Shown here piece after piece: positions 45,054 through 54,282 of a DNA stretch of 64,000 bases. Made by a program: the position numbers and the translations under genes. Source of the stretch: Porticoccaceae bacterium (GTDB taxonomy: Bacteria; Pseudomonadota; Gammaproteobacteria; Pseudomonadales; Porticoccaceae); NCBI GenBank assembly GCA_902557735.1, contig CACEBC010000007.1, forward strand, positions 1 through 64,000, given 5' to 3'. The stretch's first letter is position 1, and every line of letters starts with the position of its first letter. A model generated the notes under the pieces. The model did not search any database. It was not told where the DNA came from and saw only the letters and a program-made list of their open reading frames with translations.

Positions 45054-46931
45054 ATGATCCAACCTTATGATACATTGATCAAAAATGCGAAAGTTTTTAA
45101 CAAGGACGAGCCCCCTGTTTTTCAAGATGTTGCTGTGGCGGATGGCGTTATCATCGCTCGCGGGCAACATCTAGATGCAACCCAGGCCAACCGCACTATT
45201 GATGCCGAGGGACTTTGGCTTATGCCTGGACTTTTTGATATTCACACCCATTATGATTTGGAATTGGAGTTGGCTCCGGGGCTACCAGAATCGACACGCC
45301 ATGGCACAACTTCAGTGGTAATCGCCAACTGCAGCCTTGGACTCGCTTTTGGATCCCAACGCGACGGAACCAATGACCCCATCGTTAGCTGCTATGCCCG
45401 AGTCGAAAATATACCCAAACATGTCCTGCGCCAGTGCGCTGATAAAATTAGTTGGAACAATCCAGCCGATTACCTCGATCATCTGGAACAACTTAAACTC
45501 GGCCCAAATGTAGTGGCGCTATTTCCCCATTCAATGCTTCGCATCGAGAAGATGGGTTTTGAAAATAGTGTTACTCGCGATCCCACCACCAATGAGCTAG
45601 AGGAGATGAAAGATTCGCTTCGGGAAGGGCTCCTGCAGGGCTTCGCGGGACTCTCTACAGACGCACTACCTTTCCATTATCTGGCGGCACAACCACATTG
45701 TGACAAAAACATTCCCACCCAGTTCTCTAAATTCCCCGAGCTTAAAGCACTTGCGGAAGTATTACGAAAGCAAGGGGCCTTATGGCAAGCCACACCGCCA
45801 AAAGATAGTGTTATCGGAACATTAAAAACTTTCCTACTCACCAGCGGACGCCTGTACGGTAAGCCCTTGCGGACTACAGTTGTTGCAGCGTTAGATATAA
45901 CAAACAACTGGCAGCTTGCCCGTCTGGCCAAGATTTTGTCTCGCTTCCTAAACTCCTGGTTAATCAGGGGGGATTTTCATATGCAGGCCCTTGGGGCCCC
46001 TTTTAAAACCTGGGCAGCTGGTGCTGTGACGCCACTGGCAGAGGAAATCCCCGAACTGCGCCGCCTCAATGAGACTGACCTTGAAGATCGCAAAGGTCGC
46101 CGCGCGATCCTCAGTGACCCAAACTATGCCAAATCATTTAAAGACATGTGGATGAAAGGCAAAAGTGGCTGGACCCTCTCTCGCTTGAAGCGCAGGTTCA
46201 ATCTGGAGGACTATGCCTTCCATCGTACCCTCGCGGATATGCAGCTCGAACGCTGCCCGCAGACGAACTGGCAAGGTATGGATTTTCAATCAATCTTCGA
46301 CCGGGTAAATGCAATTAACGCTGGTCGATATCCATCGGACACCAACGAAGATGAGCTTAAAACGATACAGAATGAATTTGTATGGATTAAAGATGAAGGG
46401 GACTTCATGCTGCAAATGCTGCGCTCCTTTGACACGGATCTAACTTGGAGCACAGTTACTGCCAACCGCGATTCAGAGATCGTGCGGGAATTGATCATGA
46501 ACCCGCTTCTTTTGCCGGGCTTTAATGACAGCGGAGCCCACCTGACAAATATGGCATTCTACGATGGCAATTTGCGAAGCCTCAAACTGGCATCTCAGGG
46601 GGGTGATCGAGATGTAAGCTATATGGTTAAGCGCCTGACTAAGGATGCAGCCAATCTATTCGGTGTTGAAGGCGGAACTCTTGATCAAGGCGATGTAGCA
46701 GATCTAATTCTAATCAACCCAGAAAAACTCGCAGAATACGATGGCGAGACAAGTACACATCGCATTTATCGTGAAGAATTTAGATCTGAACAGCTGGTCA
46801 ACAGATCAGATGGTGTGGTCGAACTAGTAATGATTGGCGGCAACATTGCCTGGGAAAACAATGAATTTGCCCATGACCTTGGGCAAAAGTCCATGGGTCG
46901 TCTACTGAGAGCAGCGAATAAAACCGAGTGA
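45054..46931 (+). CDS. Amidohydrolase-3 family protein (N-acyl-D-amino-acid deacylase-like)
   Basis: This is a 625-residue metal-dependent hydrolase. N-terminal TLIKNAKVFNKDEPPVFQDVAV is the usual small beta domain, followed by metal-binding GLFDIHTHYDLE and later LLPGFNDSGAHLTNM; the C-terminal TKDAANLFGVEGGTLDQGDVADLILINPE closes the beta domain as in D-aminoacylases and dihydroorotase-like enzymes. It would hydrolyse an amide, such as an N-acyl-D-amino acid, in the cytoplasm. At 625 residues it is longer than classic D-aminoacylases (~480-500). It appears to be monocistronic, divergent from the hydrolase. Confidence 0.8.
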   Translation: MIQPYDTLIKNAKVFNKDEPPVFQDVAVADGVIIARGQHLDATQANRTIDAEGLWLMPGLFDIHTHYDLELELAPGLPESTRHGTTSVVIANCSLGLAFGSQRDGTNDPIVSCYARVENIPKHVLRQCADKISWNNPADYLDHLEQLKLGPNVVALFPHSMLRIEKMGFENSVTRDPTTNELEEMKDSLREGLLQGFAGLSTDALPFHYLAAQPHCDKNIPTQFSKFPELKALAEVLRKQGALWQATPPKDSVIGTLKTFLLTSGRLYGKPLRTTVVAALDITNNWQLARLAKILSRFLNSWLIRGDFHMQALGAPFKTWAAGAVTPLAEEIPELRRLNETDLEDRKGRRAILSDPNYAKSFKDMWMKGKSGWTLSRLKRRFNLEDYAFHRTLADMQLERCPQTNWQGMDFQSIFDRVNAINAGRYPSDTNEDELKTIQNEFVWIKDEGDFMLQMLRSFDTDLTWSTVTANRDSEIVRELIMNPLLLPGFNDSGAHLTNMAFYDGNLRSLKLASQGGDRDVSYMVKRLTKDAANLFGVEGGTLDQGDVADLILINPEKLAEYDGETSTHRIYREEFRSEQLVNRSDGVVELVMIGGNIAWENNEFAHDLGQKSMGRLLRAANKTE

Positions 46932-47195
46932 AGTGGCCAGCACTGATGCCTTAGGGTCATATATCACGGCGACAGTGACAATTAAAATGTAACAACTCTT
47001 GTCTGAACCAAGACCCTCTCTAGAGCCGAATCAGCCACTCAAACTTCCACAGAAAAGACTTATCGTCGATGGTTGCTTTTAACATTCGTCACAGAATAGC
47101 AGAAGCAATTATGTCATTTTAACCCAACTAAACTAAGGGAATCGCCCAAGACTGGGTAAATGCTTTTTTCTGCCATGATGGGAAGAATGAAAAAA

Positions 47196-47271
47196 TGGTG
47201 GGCCGTGCTGGGCTCGAACCAGCGACCAATTGGTTAAAAGCCAACTGCTCTACCAACTGAGCTAACGGCCC
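47196..47271 (-). tRNA. tRNA-Lys (anticodon UUU), with encoded CCA
   Basis: The 76-base cloverleaf reads GGGCCGTTAGCTCAGTTGG from 47271, with acceptor stem GGGCCGT/ACGGCCC, D arm GCTC...GAGC, anticodon stem GTTGG/CCAAT (one G-U) and loop CTTTTAA placing TTT at 47238-47236, and T arm GCTGG-TTCGAGC-CCAGC, ending ACCA. Six T follow CCA, a possible short terminator. A good promoter lies just upstream (47286-47313). Confidence 0.97.
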
Positions 47272-47285
47272 ATACAGGAGTCGGT

Positions 47286-47313
47286 ATAATACTTGTGCCG
47301 ATTTAAATATCAA
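47286..47313 (-). promoter_or_regulatory. Sigma-70-type promoter of tRNA-Lys
   Basis: On the minus strand TTGATA (47313-47308) is followed after 16 bases by TATTAT (47291-47286), ending 14 bases before the tRNA 5' end. This spacing matches a standard promoter for a short tRNA precursor. It also shows that the tRNA can be expressed apart from the tol-pal operon. Confidence 0.65.
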
Positions 47314-47435
47314 GAAATATTTGTGCCCAATAGATCCAAACGTCTAAAGCTCACTAGCACAATCACCAAGTAGGAATTACTTAATAATGGGCACAGTCTT
47401 TTTGGCCTTAAATCTGGGCAAGCTTTTGGTCATTT

Positions 47436-47465
47436 GGATCTTGAGGGATTCCACAAACAAGATCC
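47436..47465. terminator. Stem-loop at the 3' end of the tol-pal operon
   Basis: GGATCTTG (47436-47443) pairs perfectly with CAAGATCC (47458-47465), with a 14-base loop, directly after the cpoB stop (47469-47471). It lacks a T-tract on the minus strand, so it is a 3'-end structure of the operon mRNA or a weak terminator. Confidence 0.45.
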
Positions 47466-47468
47466 GCG

Positions 47469-48290
47469 CTAAAAGTTCGAATCTAAGTAATTCTGTGCCT
47501 TAGAAGCAACCGCACCAGAACTTCTTGAGGCCGCCTCTAAGAACTCTCGGGCCAGCTCTTTATCGCCAAGCTCATTGTAAATTTTTCCTAGTTTGAATCG
47601 GGCGTCCATTTCCTTACTATGCCCAGCATGATGTTGCACTATCCGAACAAATTCTTGACGGGCGTCTTCTTGAAGTCCACGCAAGAGATATATTTCACCT
47701 AGCCAATAGCTCGCATTTGCAACGTACGGGCTCTCGGGATACTCATCAATATGATTTTTAAAAGCCTCGACAGCACCCTCCATATCGCGATCTTTCAGCA
47801 AGAGTTTTGAAGCAGTATCGTAGTCTGCCTTGACTTTTTCATCGTTCGTCGTTACACGCGGGGACGGTTCTTCCGAAATTATTGGATCTTCAACTCGTCC
47901 TCCGGGTTTGTTGACATCTGGAATAAGCGCTACTGGATCCATTGGATCAGCGTTTCGAACTGCACTTCGCGATGAAACTCGCCTATCTAGATCAAGATAA
48001 TCATCCAACTGCTGCTGCTTCATCTGCTGCAAGCGAAATTCCAGTGTTTCAACCAAACCCCTTAATTCCTGGACTTCGGAGCGCAACATCTGTAAGGAAG
48101 CAAAAGTGTCCTCTGGAGCATTCGACCCAGCATTCGCTTCTGATGCATCCCCTAAAACTGCCTCATCCGAAGAATTCTGAGTAACGATTTCAGTGACTGG
48201 CGCACGAACCTGCTCGCCAGCCAACTGCGATGCTACTAACAATTGCAAAAGGCAAGCAGAAACCGTTTTTTTAGAATTAAATAGTCTCAA
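47469..48290 (-). CDS. cpoB: Tol-Pal associated periplasmic protein CpoB (YbgF)
   Basis: This is a 273-residue exported protein with signal peptide (about residues 1-25), a short coiled coil (LQMLRSEVQELRGLVETLEF) that would trimerise, and C-terminal tetratricopeptide repeats from about residue 155 (YDTASKLLLKDRDMEGAVEAF, SPYVANASYWLGEIYLLRGL, KEMDARFKLGKIYNELGDKE). This is the CpoB layout. It links peptidoglycan synthesis to outer-membrane constriction through TolA. It is the last gene of the tol-pal operon. Confidence 0.93.
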   Translation of the reverse strand: MRLFNSKKTVSACLLQLLVASQLAGEQVRAPVTEIVTQNSSDEAVLGDASEANAGSNAPEDTFASLQMLRSEVQELRGLVETLEFRLQQMKQQQLDDYLDLDRRVSSRSAVRNADPMDPVALIPDVNKPGGRVEDPIISEEPSPRVTTNDEKVKADYDTASKLLLKDRDMEGAVEAFKNHIDEYPESPYVANASYWLGEIYLLRGLQEDARQEFVRIVQHHAGHSKEMDARFKLGKIYNELGDKELAREFLEAASRSSGAVASKAQNYLDSNF

Positions 48291-48349
48291 AAAACGACCC
48301 AGTGATGGCTATTTACGAAAAAAATAAAAAAGCTCGCACACACAGTGGG

Positions 48350-48838
48350 CTATTTGAGTTCCACTCTGCGGTTTAACGCCCAAGAATCATCATTGCTTCC
48401 ATACGAGGCCGCACGCTCTTCACCATAACTAACAACTTCTATCAAGCCCACAGAAACTCCTTGAAGCACGAGGAACTCTTTTACTGCCGTTGCTCTGCGC
48501 TCACCTAGAGCCATGTTATATTCTCTGGTACCGCGCTCATCAGCATGACCCTCTAGACGAATATTCCGTGGTGACTCTTGAAGCCCACTTGCATGCTCTA
48601 AAAGAGCAGACTTTGACTCATCTCGGAGCACCGCCTTGTCAAAATCGAAATAAAACACCGTATCGGCGGTCACTTCGGGTTCTAATATTTTTTCTTCCAC
48701 AGCAGTATCCAAAACAGCCGCCGTAACTTCATCTTCTTCGATGGCCGTCGTGTCCTCAGTTGGAGTAGAGGCGCAACCTACCAAAAGCATCGAAGCAGCT
48801 ATGGTTAGCACGGAAAGTGTATTTAATTTCTTTTTCAT
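48350..48838 (-). CDS. pal: Peptidoglycan-associated lipoprotein Pal
   Basis: The 162-residue product starts at ATG 48838 (ribosome site GGAG). The signal peptide ends LLVGC, giving a lipidated Cys around residue 22. The OmpA-like domain has VFYFDFDKAVLRDESKSAL, LEGHADERGTREYNMALGERRA and AVKEFL, with the Asp and Arg that bind diaminopimelate retained. A Glu/Thr-rich linker of about 40 residues lies between lipid and domain. It anchors the outer membrane to peptidoglycan and binds TolB. A longer frame to 48850 has no support. Confidence 0.96.
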   Translation of the reverse strand: MKKKLNTLSVLTIAASMLLVGCASTPTEDTTAIEEDEVTAAVLDTAVEEKILEPEVTADTVFYFDFDKAVLRDESKSALLEHASGLQESPRNIRLEGHADERGTREYNMALGERRATAVKEFLVLQGVSVGLIEVVSYGEERAASYGSNDDSWALNRRVELK

Positions 48839-48902
48839 TATTAACTCCAATATTTAAAATGGGTAAACAAGTACATTCTAAAGTAATTTTAACTTATTTT
48901 CT

Positions 48903-50204
48903 TTATTGCATGAATGGCGACCATGCGGGTTCGCGTACATCGCCTTGTCTGGCAGGAAGCATGTATTTTATCCCCGCATCTAGGGAGACTGCAGCCAATA
49001 CTCCCCTGTCCTGCCTCTTTGTAGCATACATCAGCATGGCTCCATTTGGCGCGACGCTGGGAGATTCGTCTAGACGAGTTTCTGTTAACTCCATAAGTCT
49101 GCCAGTTTCTAAGTCGAACGAAGCAATATGAAACCTGCTCGTCCTCCTATGGACTAATGCCAAAGTCCGGCCATCCGGAGCCAAACTGCCGCGGGCGTTA
49201 TAGTTACCTGTGAATGTTAGGCGCTCGGTACCCTTGGTTGCAATATTTAATTTATATATTTGCGGTGTGCCCCCTCTATCGGAGGTAAAAATCAAATTTT
49301 TACCATCCGGCATCCAAGCTGGCTCCGTGTCAATCGCAAAATGCTGTGTTAGTCTTCTGAAATATAGGGTTTCAAGATTTAAAATATAAATCTCTGGATT
49401 ACCATCCTTGGATAATACCAAAGCCAGATGTTGGCCGTCTGGTGACCATGCGGGAGCCCCATTAAGACCTTTAAAATTGGTAAGCTGTTGACGCGATGCG
49501 CTTCTAATGTTTTGCCTGAAAATAGCCGGCCTTCCTGTCTCAAATGAAACATATGCTATATCCTTTCCATCAGGCGACCAAGTTGGTGACATTATTGGTT
49601 GGTTCGATTCAAGCATTAATTTTTCTCTTGCTCCGTCCGCATCGGCCACATGAAGACGATATACCTCTCGACCCAACTCTTGAGTTGCAGTAATGTAAAC
49701 AATGCGTGTGGAAAAGATGCCTCGAATACCGGTAATCTCCTCAAATACTTTATCGCTTATAGCATGCGCTAGCTTGCGCAGTTGGGAACGCTTGCCCGTT
49801 AAACGATGCCTAAAAGCCACCTGCTCAGCAGTCACATTTAACAGAGAAATATCCACGGTATATCGGTTTTGTTCTGAAGAAACTATGTTTCCGAGCAAAA
49901 GATATTCGGTATCAAGCAACCGCCAGTCTCTGTAATAAACGTCTTTGATCATTGTCGGATAGGACAGCATATCTGTTCGTGTTATGGCGGAAAAGAAACC
50001 GCTGCGTTCCAGATCAGTTTCAACTATGTTTGCCAGATCGAGTTCAATTGGCTCGAAACGATTCCCTATGGGAGGAACGGCTATTCTTGTCGGTGTATCA
50101 TTCCCTTGAGTTACTCTTATAATAAGCTCAGCGGAGGCAGACTTGCCAAAAAGCACAGAAATTATAAAAATGAGTTGCAAATAACTAAAAACAAACTTCA
50201 ACAT
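48903..50204 (-). CDS. tolB: Tol-Pal system periplasmic protein TolB
   Basis: This is a 433-residue exported protein. Signal peptide to about residue 25 (KSASAE). The N-terminal alpha/beta domain carries IAVPPIGNRFEPIELDLANIVE, then a C-terminal six-bladed beta-propeller with repeated SPTWSPDGKDIAYVSFETG, GAPAWSPDGQHLALVLSKDG, EPAWMPDGKNLIFTSDRGG and LAPDGRTLALVHRR. Length is normal. It binds Pal and TolA in the periplasm. It is separated from tolA by only two bases. Confidence 0.96.
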   Translation of the reverse strand: MLKFVFSYLQLIFIISVLFGKSASAELIIRVTQGNDTPTRIAVPPIGNRFEPIELDLANIVETDLERSGFFSAITRTDMLSYPTMIKDVYYRDWRLLDTEYLLLGNIVSSEQNRYTVDISLLNVTAEQVAFRHRLTGKRSQLRKLAHAISDKVFEEITGIRGIFSTRIVYITATQELGREVYRLHVADADGAREKLMLESNQPIMSPTWSPDGKDIAYVSFETGRPAIFRQNIRSASRQQLTNFKGLNGAPAWSPDGQHLALVLSKDGNPEIYILNLETLYFRRLTQHFAIDTEPAWMPDGKNLIFTSDRGGTPQIYKLNIATKGTERLTFTGNYNARGSLAPDGRTLALVHRRTSRFHIASFDLETGRLMELTETRLDESPSVAPNGAMLMYATKRQDRGVLAAVSLDAGIKYMLPARQGDVREPAWSPFMQ

Positions 50205-50206
50205 AA

Positions 50207-50923
50207 CTACAACCTCAAATCTTCTGGACTAAAAGCGACATCCACAGAGCGGAATTTTAACTCAAACAATCGACTATCCATAGTCTGCAGTTCGATAAAT
50301 TGGTCAACCTTGCGAACTGCTTGCTCCACAGATCGATCGAAAGCAATATCGCCACTAGATTTGATGATCGTTAAACCCACAACCCTTCCAGTAGGCACCA
50401 GCCTAATCCGGACATGAGTTTCCATTCCCCGCCTCGCGCTGGGTGGCCGGCTCCAATTCTCTGACAAACGTTTCTGAATTACTTGCCGGAAACTATTCGC
50501 TGCCCGCTCATCCTCTTCAGCCGCCTGTTGAGCCTTCGCTTGGGCCAGTGTCTCCTCCCACTCCGCTTCTCTTGCGCGACGCTTTTGCGCTTCTCTCTCT
50601 TCTTTTATCCGCTTTTTTTCAGCATCCAATTTCTTTTGCTCTGCCTTGAGTTCCCTCGTCTGAGCAACCTTTCTTTTCTCTTCTTCCTTTTGTGTCTTTT
50701 TTTCTCGATTTTTATCCGATCCAGTCATCACGGGGGCAGCCGGCTTTTTGGTTGGCAAGGAAGATTGTTTTTTTTCAACCGGCGCCAGTGCAATCAATTC
50801 TGCATTGATGTAGTTCGGTTGGACAAACACCTTTTTCGAGGGTTGTTGCCAATTCACCCAGAGAGCGGAAATCACAACCATGTGAAGCATGGCACTAAAC
50901 ACTATGCCCGAAAAATAAGCCAA
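50207..50923 (-). CDS. tolA: Tol-Pal system protein TolA (short form)
   Basis: This 238-residue protein is shorter than typical TolA (about 350-420). One transmembrane helix (residues 4-23) is followed by a very basic and acidic coiled coil (about residues 68-140, rich in KKEEEKRKVAQ-type and REAQKRRAREAEW segments) and a C-terminal domain with RLSENWSRPPSARRGMETHVRIRL and GRVVGLTIIKSSGD, which corresponds to the TonB-C/TolA fold. It spans the envelope and couples the TolQR motor to TolB-Pal. The short linker is the only unusual point. Confidence 0.93.
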   Translation of the reverse strand: MAYFSGIVFSAMLHMVVISALWVNWQQPSKKVFVQPNYINAELIALAPVEKKQSSLPTKKPAAPVMTGSDKNREKKTQKEEEKRKVAQTRELKAEQKKLDAEKKRIKEEREAQKRRAREAEWEETLAQAKAQQAAEEDERAANSFRQVIQKRLSENWSRPPSARRGMETHVRIRLVPTGRVVGLTIIKSSGDIAFDRSVEQAVRKVDQFIELQTMDSRLFELKFRSVDVAFSPEDLRL

Positions 50924-50936
50924 AAATCTCTTCTCC

Positions 50937-51359
50937 CTAGTTGCTCGGCGGTTGAGTGACTAGCCCTACGCTTGGAGCGCCCGCGCGCTGCAATTCGCTC
51001 ATTAGTTCTACAACTGAGGCATAAGCAACTTGACCATCCCCCCATACCAAAATAGGCGTTTCCGGAGATTGCCGTAAGACTTTTGAAACTTGGGATTTGA
51101 TCGTCGTCAAAGTTTCTATCTTATTAGTTCCTTTCTCATCAATCCAAAAGGTGCCATCGGCCTTTATAGAAATAATAAATGGTTCATTTTCTTTGGTTTC
51201 CATGGGAGTTGAGTTGGCTTTTGGAAGTTCTACCTTAACGCCTTGCATTAGCAAGGGGGCAGTAATCATGAACACTACGAGCAATACCAAAGTCACATCG
51301 ATATATGGTACTACATTGATTTCTGCTAAAGGTTTATTTCTAAACTTTTTTGACTTCAA
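50937..51359 (-). CDS. tolR: Tol-Pal system protein TolR (ExbD family)
   Basis: This is a 140-residue single-pass inner-membrane protein. The N-terminus has LAEINVVPYIDVTLVLLVVFMI, including the Asp in the helix that carries the proton path, followed by a periplasmic domain (EKGTNKIETLTTIKSQVSKVL, PETPILVWGDGQVAYASVVELM). This is typical TolR rather than ExbD because it lies between tolQ and tolA. The gap to tolA is 13 bases. Confidence 0.95.
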   Translation of the reverse strand: MKSKKFRNKPLAEINVVPYIDVTLVLLVVFMITAPLLMQGVKVELPKANSTPMETKENEPFIISIKADGTFWIDEKGTNKIETLTTIKSQVSKVLRQSPETPILVWGDGQVAYASVVELMSELQRAGAPSVGLVTQPPSN

Positions 51360-51389
51360 TCTCTTCCCCCATAAAGACCAAATTTTCGC

Positions 51390-52079
51390 CTAGCGAGTAT
51401 GAAATTGACGATATAGAATGCTGGAGAATTCATCAGCAAAAGTTTCGTAACTACCAAAGATTCTGTCTGCCAACGCAGAATACCTGTTGTAAGCAATTAC
51501 AGCGGGAATAGCTGCAAATAAGCCCATGGCTGTAGCAATCAGGGCTTCCGAAATACCTGGCGCCACAGTAGCTAAGGTTGCCTGTTGTACCATAGCCAAA
51601 CCACGAAATGAATTCATGATTCCCCAAACCGTTCCAAACAAACCAATGTAAGGGCTGACCGACGCAACACTTGCCAAAAATGTCAAGTGAGTTCTCAGAT
51701 TTTCCTCTTCCCTCGACAGTGCAATCCGCATCGCCCTATCCGTGTTTTCGATAATCGCGTCCGGATCAGGCTTCTGGACTCTGGCCAATCGATTAAATTC
51801 GCCAAAGCCTGCACAGAACACATTTTCTATACCTGTACGATATGAACCCTCCTCATGTTTTTCAGAGATTTCTAAGAATAAATGATTTAAGTCGATTCCA
51901 GACCAAAAGGTTTTCTCAAACTGAGTGAAATTTCCTTCAGCAGTCCGCAGGTATAGTCCGCGTTGGACTATCATAACCCAAGAAATAACAGAAGCCAAAA
52001 AGAGTATTCCCATCACCGCCTGAACTAAGGCGCTGGCATTTAGAACCAGTGATAGTATTGATAAACTTTCTTGCGACAC
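51390..52079 (-). CDS. tolQ: Tol-Pal system proton-channel subunit TolQ
   Basis: This is a 229-residue inner-membrane protein with three helices: residues about 15-35 (MGILFLASVISWVMIVQRGL), about 130-155 (FLASVASVSPYIGLFGTVWGIMNSF), and about 165-190 (VAPGISEALIATAMGLFAAIPAVIAYNRY). The central SVSPYIGLFGTVWGIM loop is the TolQ/ExbB/MotA core. It forms the motor with TolR and uses the proton gradient. It follows ybgC after a short gap. Confidence 0.96.
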   Translation of the reverse strand: MSQESLSILSLVLNASALVQAVMGILFLASVISWVMIVQRGLYLRTAEGNFTQFEKTFWSGIDLNHLFLEISEKHEEGSYRTGIENVFCAGFGEFNRLARVQKPDPDAIIENTDRAMRIALSREEENLRTHLTFLASVASVSPYIGLFGTVWGIMNSFRGLAMVQQATLATVAPGISEALIATAMGLFAAIPAVIAYNRYSALADRIFGSYETFADEFSSILYRQFHTR

Positions 52080-52092
52080 TGCTTAAACCCCA

Positions 52093-52497
52093 TCATTGGA
52101 TACTGTGACTTTTTAAAAGCTCGAAGAGTTGGTCAGGCATTTTTGTCAGTCTCTTGGTCTTCTCTTCGACACAAACTGACTTAACAAACCCTGAAACCAA
52201 GCGCTCATCAAAACGGTGTATTTCTTGATTCATCTCGAAGGCAAACTTGGAAACGCCGCGCAATACCACTGAAACATTTATTTCGTCATCCAAAAACGCT
52301 GGCTTTAAATACCTAACCGAAACATCTCTAACAACAAATTGAAATCCGTCGAATAGCGCCGGTTTACGATAACCTAAATGCCGGAAAAACTCGGTTCTGG
52401 CGCGCTCCATGAATCTCAGATAATTTGCATAATAAACTATACCACCAGCATCAGTATCCTCAATATATACGCGGGCAACCATGTCAAAATTGCTCAT
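52093..52497 (-). CDS. ybgC: Tol-Pal system acyl-CoA thioesterase YbgC
   Basis: This 134-residue single hotdog protein has the 4HBT active site [20 protein letters not shown], with the catalytic Asp in DTDAGG, and [15 protein letters not shown]. It hydrolyses acyl-CoA thioesters in the cytoplasm, usually at the start of the tol-pal operon. It overlaps the end of ruvB by 14 bases, so the ruv and tol genes are likely on one transcript. Confidence 0.95.
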   Translation of the reverse strand: MSNFDMVARVYIEDTDAGGIVYYANYLRFMERARTEFFRHLGYRKPALFDGFQFVVRDVSVRYLKPAFLDDEINVSVVLRGVSKFAFEMNQEIHRFDERLVSGFVKSVCVEEKTKRLTKMPDQLFELLKSHSIQ

Positions 52498-53527
52498 TCA
52501 GCATGTCCCTCTGCTGGTCTATATGTTTCGGACTTTTCAGTGCAAATTGCTCATAAGCCATCCGAGTGGCCATCCGGCCTCGCGACGTCCGCATCAAGTA
52601 ACCCTGTTGGATTAAGTAAGGCTCTAAAATATCCTCAATCGTGCCTCTCTCTTCGCTTAGAGCAGCTGCGAGGCTATCGACTCCAACTGGACCACCATCA
52701 AATTTTTCCATCAGAGTTAGAAGCAAACGACGATCAAGGTGGTCAAATCCATTTTGGTCGATCTTCAGCATATTTAACGCAGCATCAGCCAACCTTGCTG
52801 TTATAACACCATCACTCTTCACCTCAACATAGTCACGCACCCTTCTCAAGAGTCGGTTTGCAATCCGAGGGGTGCCTCTGGAACGGCGGGCGATCTCAAT
52901 GGCGCCGGCCTCTTCAATTGCAACTTTCAAGATTCGACTAGCTCGAATCACGATCGATGCCAAGTCATCAATCGAGTAAAATTCCAGCCGCTGGACAATG
53001 CCAAATCTATCACGTAATGGAGAGGTCAGTAGTCCCGCTCTTGTAGTAGCACCAACCATAGTGAAAGGAGGGAGGTCAAGTTTGATAGAACGCGCAGATG
53101 GTCCCTCACCGATAATAATATCTAACTTATAATCTTCCATTGCTGGATAAAGAACCTCCTCCACCACTGGACTTAGTCGATGAATTTCATCTATGAAAAG
53201 GACATCTCCGGGCTCGAGATTTGTCATAAGAGCCGCAATGTCACCGGCCTTTTCGAGAACGGGCCCCGATGTGGTCTTCAAAGCTACTCCCATTTCATGA
53301 GCGATGATATGCGCTAATGTCGTTTTTCCCAGACCTGGTGGACCAAAAACAAGGCAATGGTCAAGAGGTTCTGATCGCTTTCGAGCCGCCTCGACAAATA
53401 TGCTTAATTGCTCCTTAACAACTCCTTGACCAACATAATCGCCTAAGGATACCGGTCTCAATGCTCTATCGAAACTTTCCTCAACATTATTAGCCTCACC
53501 AGAAATTAGTCGATCCGGCTCCAACAT
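52484..53527 (-). CDS. ruvB: Holliday-junction branch-migration helicase RuvB
   Basis: This 347-residue AAA+ motor has the typical layout: [21 protein letters not shown], Walker [14 protein letters not shown], Walker [12 protein letters not shown], sensor [11 protein letters not shown], arginine-finger region [15 protein letters not shown], sensor [19 protein letters not shown], and the C-terminal winged helix [22 protein letters not shown]. It forms hexamers that pump DNA through the RuvA-bound junction. It lies downstream of ruvA by 106 bases. Confidence 0.97.
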   Translation of the reverse strand: MLEPDRLISGEANNVEESFDRALRPVSLGDYVGQGVVKEQLSIFVEAARKRSEPLDHCLVFGPPGLGKTTLAHIIAHEMGVALKTTSGPVLEKAGDIAALMTNLEPGDVLFIDEIHRLSPVVEEVLYPAMEDYKLDIIIGEGPSARSIKLDLPPFTMVGATTRAGLLTSPLRDRFGIVQRLEFYSIDDLASIVIRASRILKVAIEEAGAIEIARRSRGTPRIANRLLRRVRDYVEVKSDGVITARLADAALNMLKIDQNGFDHLDRRLLLTLMEKFDGGPVGVDSLAAALSEERGTIEDILEPYLIQQGYLMRTSRGRMATRMAYEQFALKSPKHIDQQRDMLNEQF

Positions 53528-53633
53528 ATTCTAGAAACTCTCAATCTTATGATTTTTTAAAAAGATACTACCACCTTGAAACAAATCACGCTTTTAAATT
53601 TTAAGAAATATTTAAGAATCTAGTAAAGGAAGA

Positions 53634-54233
53634 TCAAGAAATCGTATTTCTTAACGCCGCTTTAATCAACATCTCAACGTTTTCCCGCTCACCCTCTGGC
53701 ACACCAGCCATCATTTTTGCGGCTTGATGAGGTTTATAGCCCAGCGCTAAAAGAGCGCTTTCTGCCTCACGAGATATCTCAGAAATGGAAGACTCAATAG
53801 CACTTGAGGGCAATTCAGAGCAGGGGGAGATCCCGCCGATTTTGTCTCGCATTTCCATCACAAGCCGTTCAGCAATCTTTTTACCCACCCCCGGCAGTCT
53901 GACTAGCCCACCAATATCACCCTGTCTCACACATCGGATAAATTCATCATATGAAACTCCCGAAAGCAACGCTATTGCCATCTTTGGCCCAACACCGTTA
54001 ATTTTGATGAGCAAACGAAAAAGATCACGTTCTTGCAATTTTGTAAATCCAAACAATTGATGCGCATCTTCTCGAACCACAAAATGAGTATACAGTGTAA
54101 CTGGCTCACCTAAATCGGGAGCATCAAACAAGCTATTCAAAGATACATGCACTTCATAACCTAACCCCCCGACATCGATTAAGATACTTGCTGAATCTTT
54201 TTCAAGAATAATTCCTGAAAGCCTTGAGATCAT
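53634..54233 (-). CDS. ruvA: Holliday-junction binding protein RuvA
   Basis: This is a 199-residue protein with OB-fold N-terminus (MISRLSGIILEKDSASILIDVGG), two helix-hairpin-helix motifs (LLIKINGVGPKMAIALLS and GLVRLPGVGKKIAERLVMEM) and a C-terminal domain (ALLALGYKPHQAAKMM) that binds RuvB. Tetramers hold the four-way junction. Length is normal, and the gene order ruvC-ruvA-ruvB is that of gammaproteobacteria. Confidence 0.97.
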   Translation of the reverse strand: MISRLSGIILEKDSASILIDVGGLGYEVHVSLNSLFDAPDLGEPVTLYTHFVVREDAHQLFGFTKLQERDLFRLLIKINGVGPKMAIALLSGVSYDEFIRCVRQGDIGGLVRLPGVGKKIAERLVMEMRDKIGGISPCSELPSSAIESSISEISREAESALLALGYKPHQAAKMMAGVPEGERENVEMLIKAALRNTIS

Positions 54234-54282
54234 ATCGAGAGAATGTTCCGTATTTCGACCATGCGTGTCCTACTAAAGCCGG

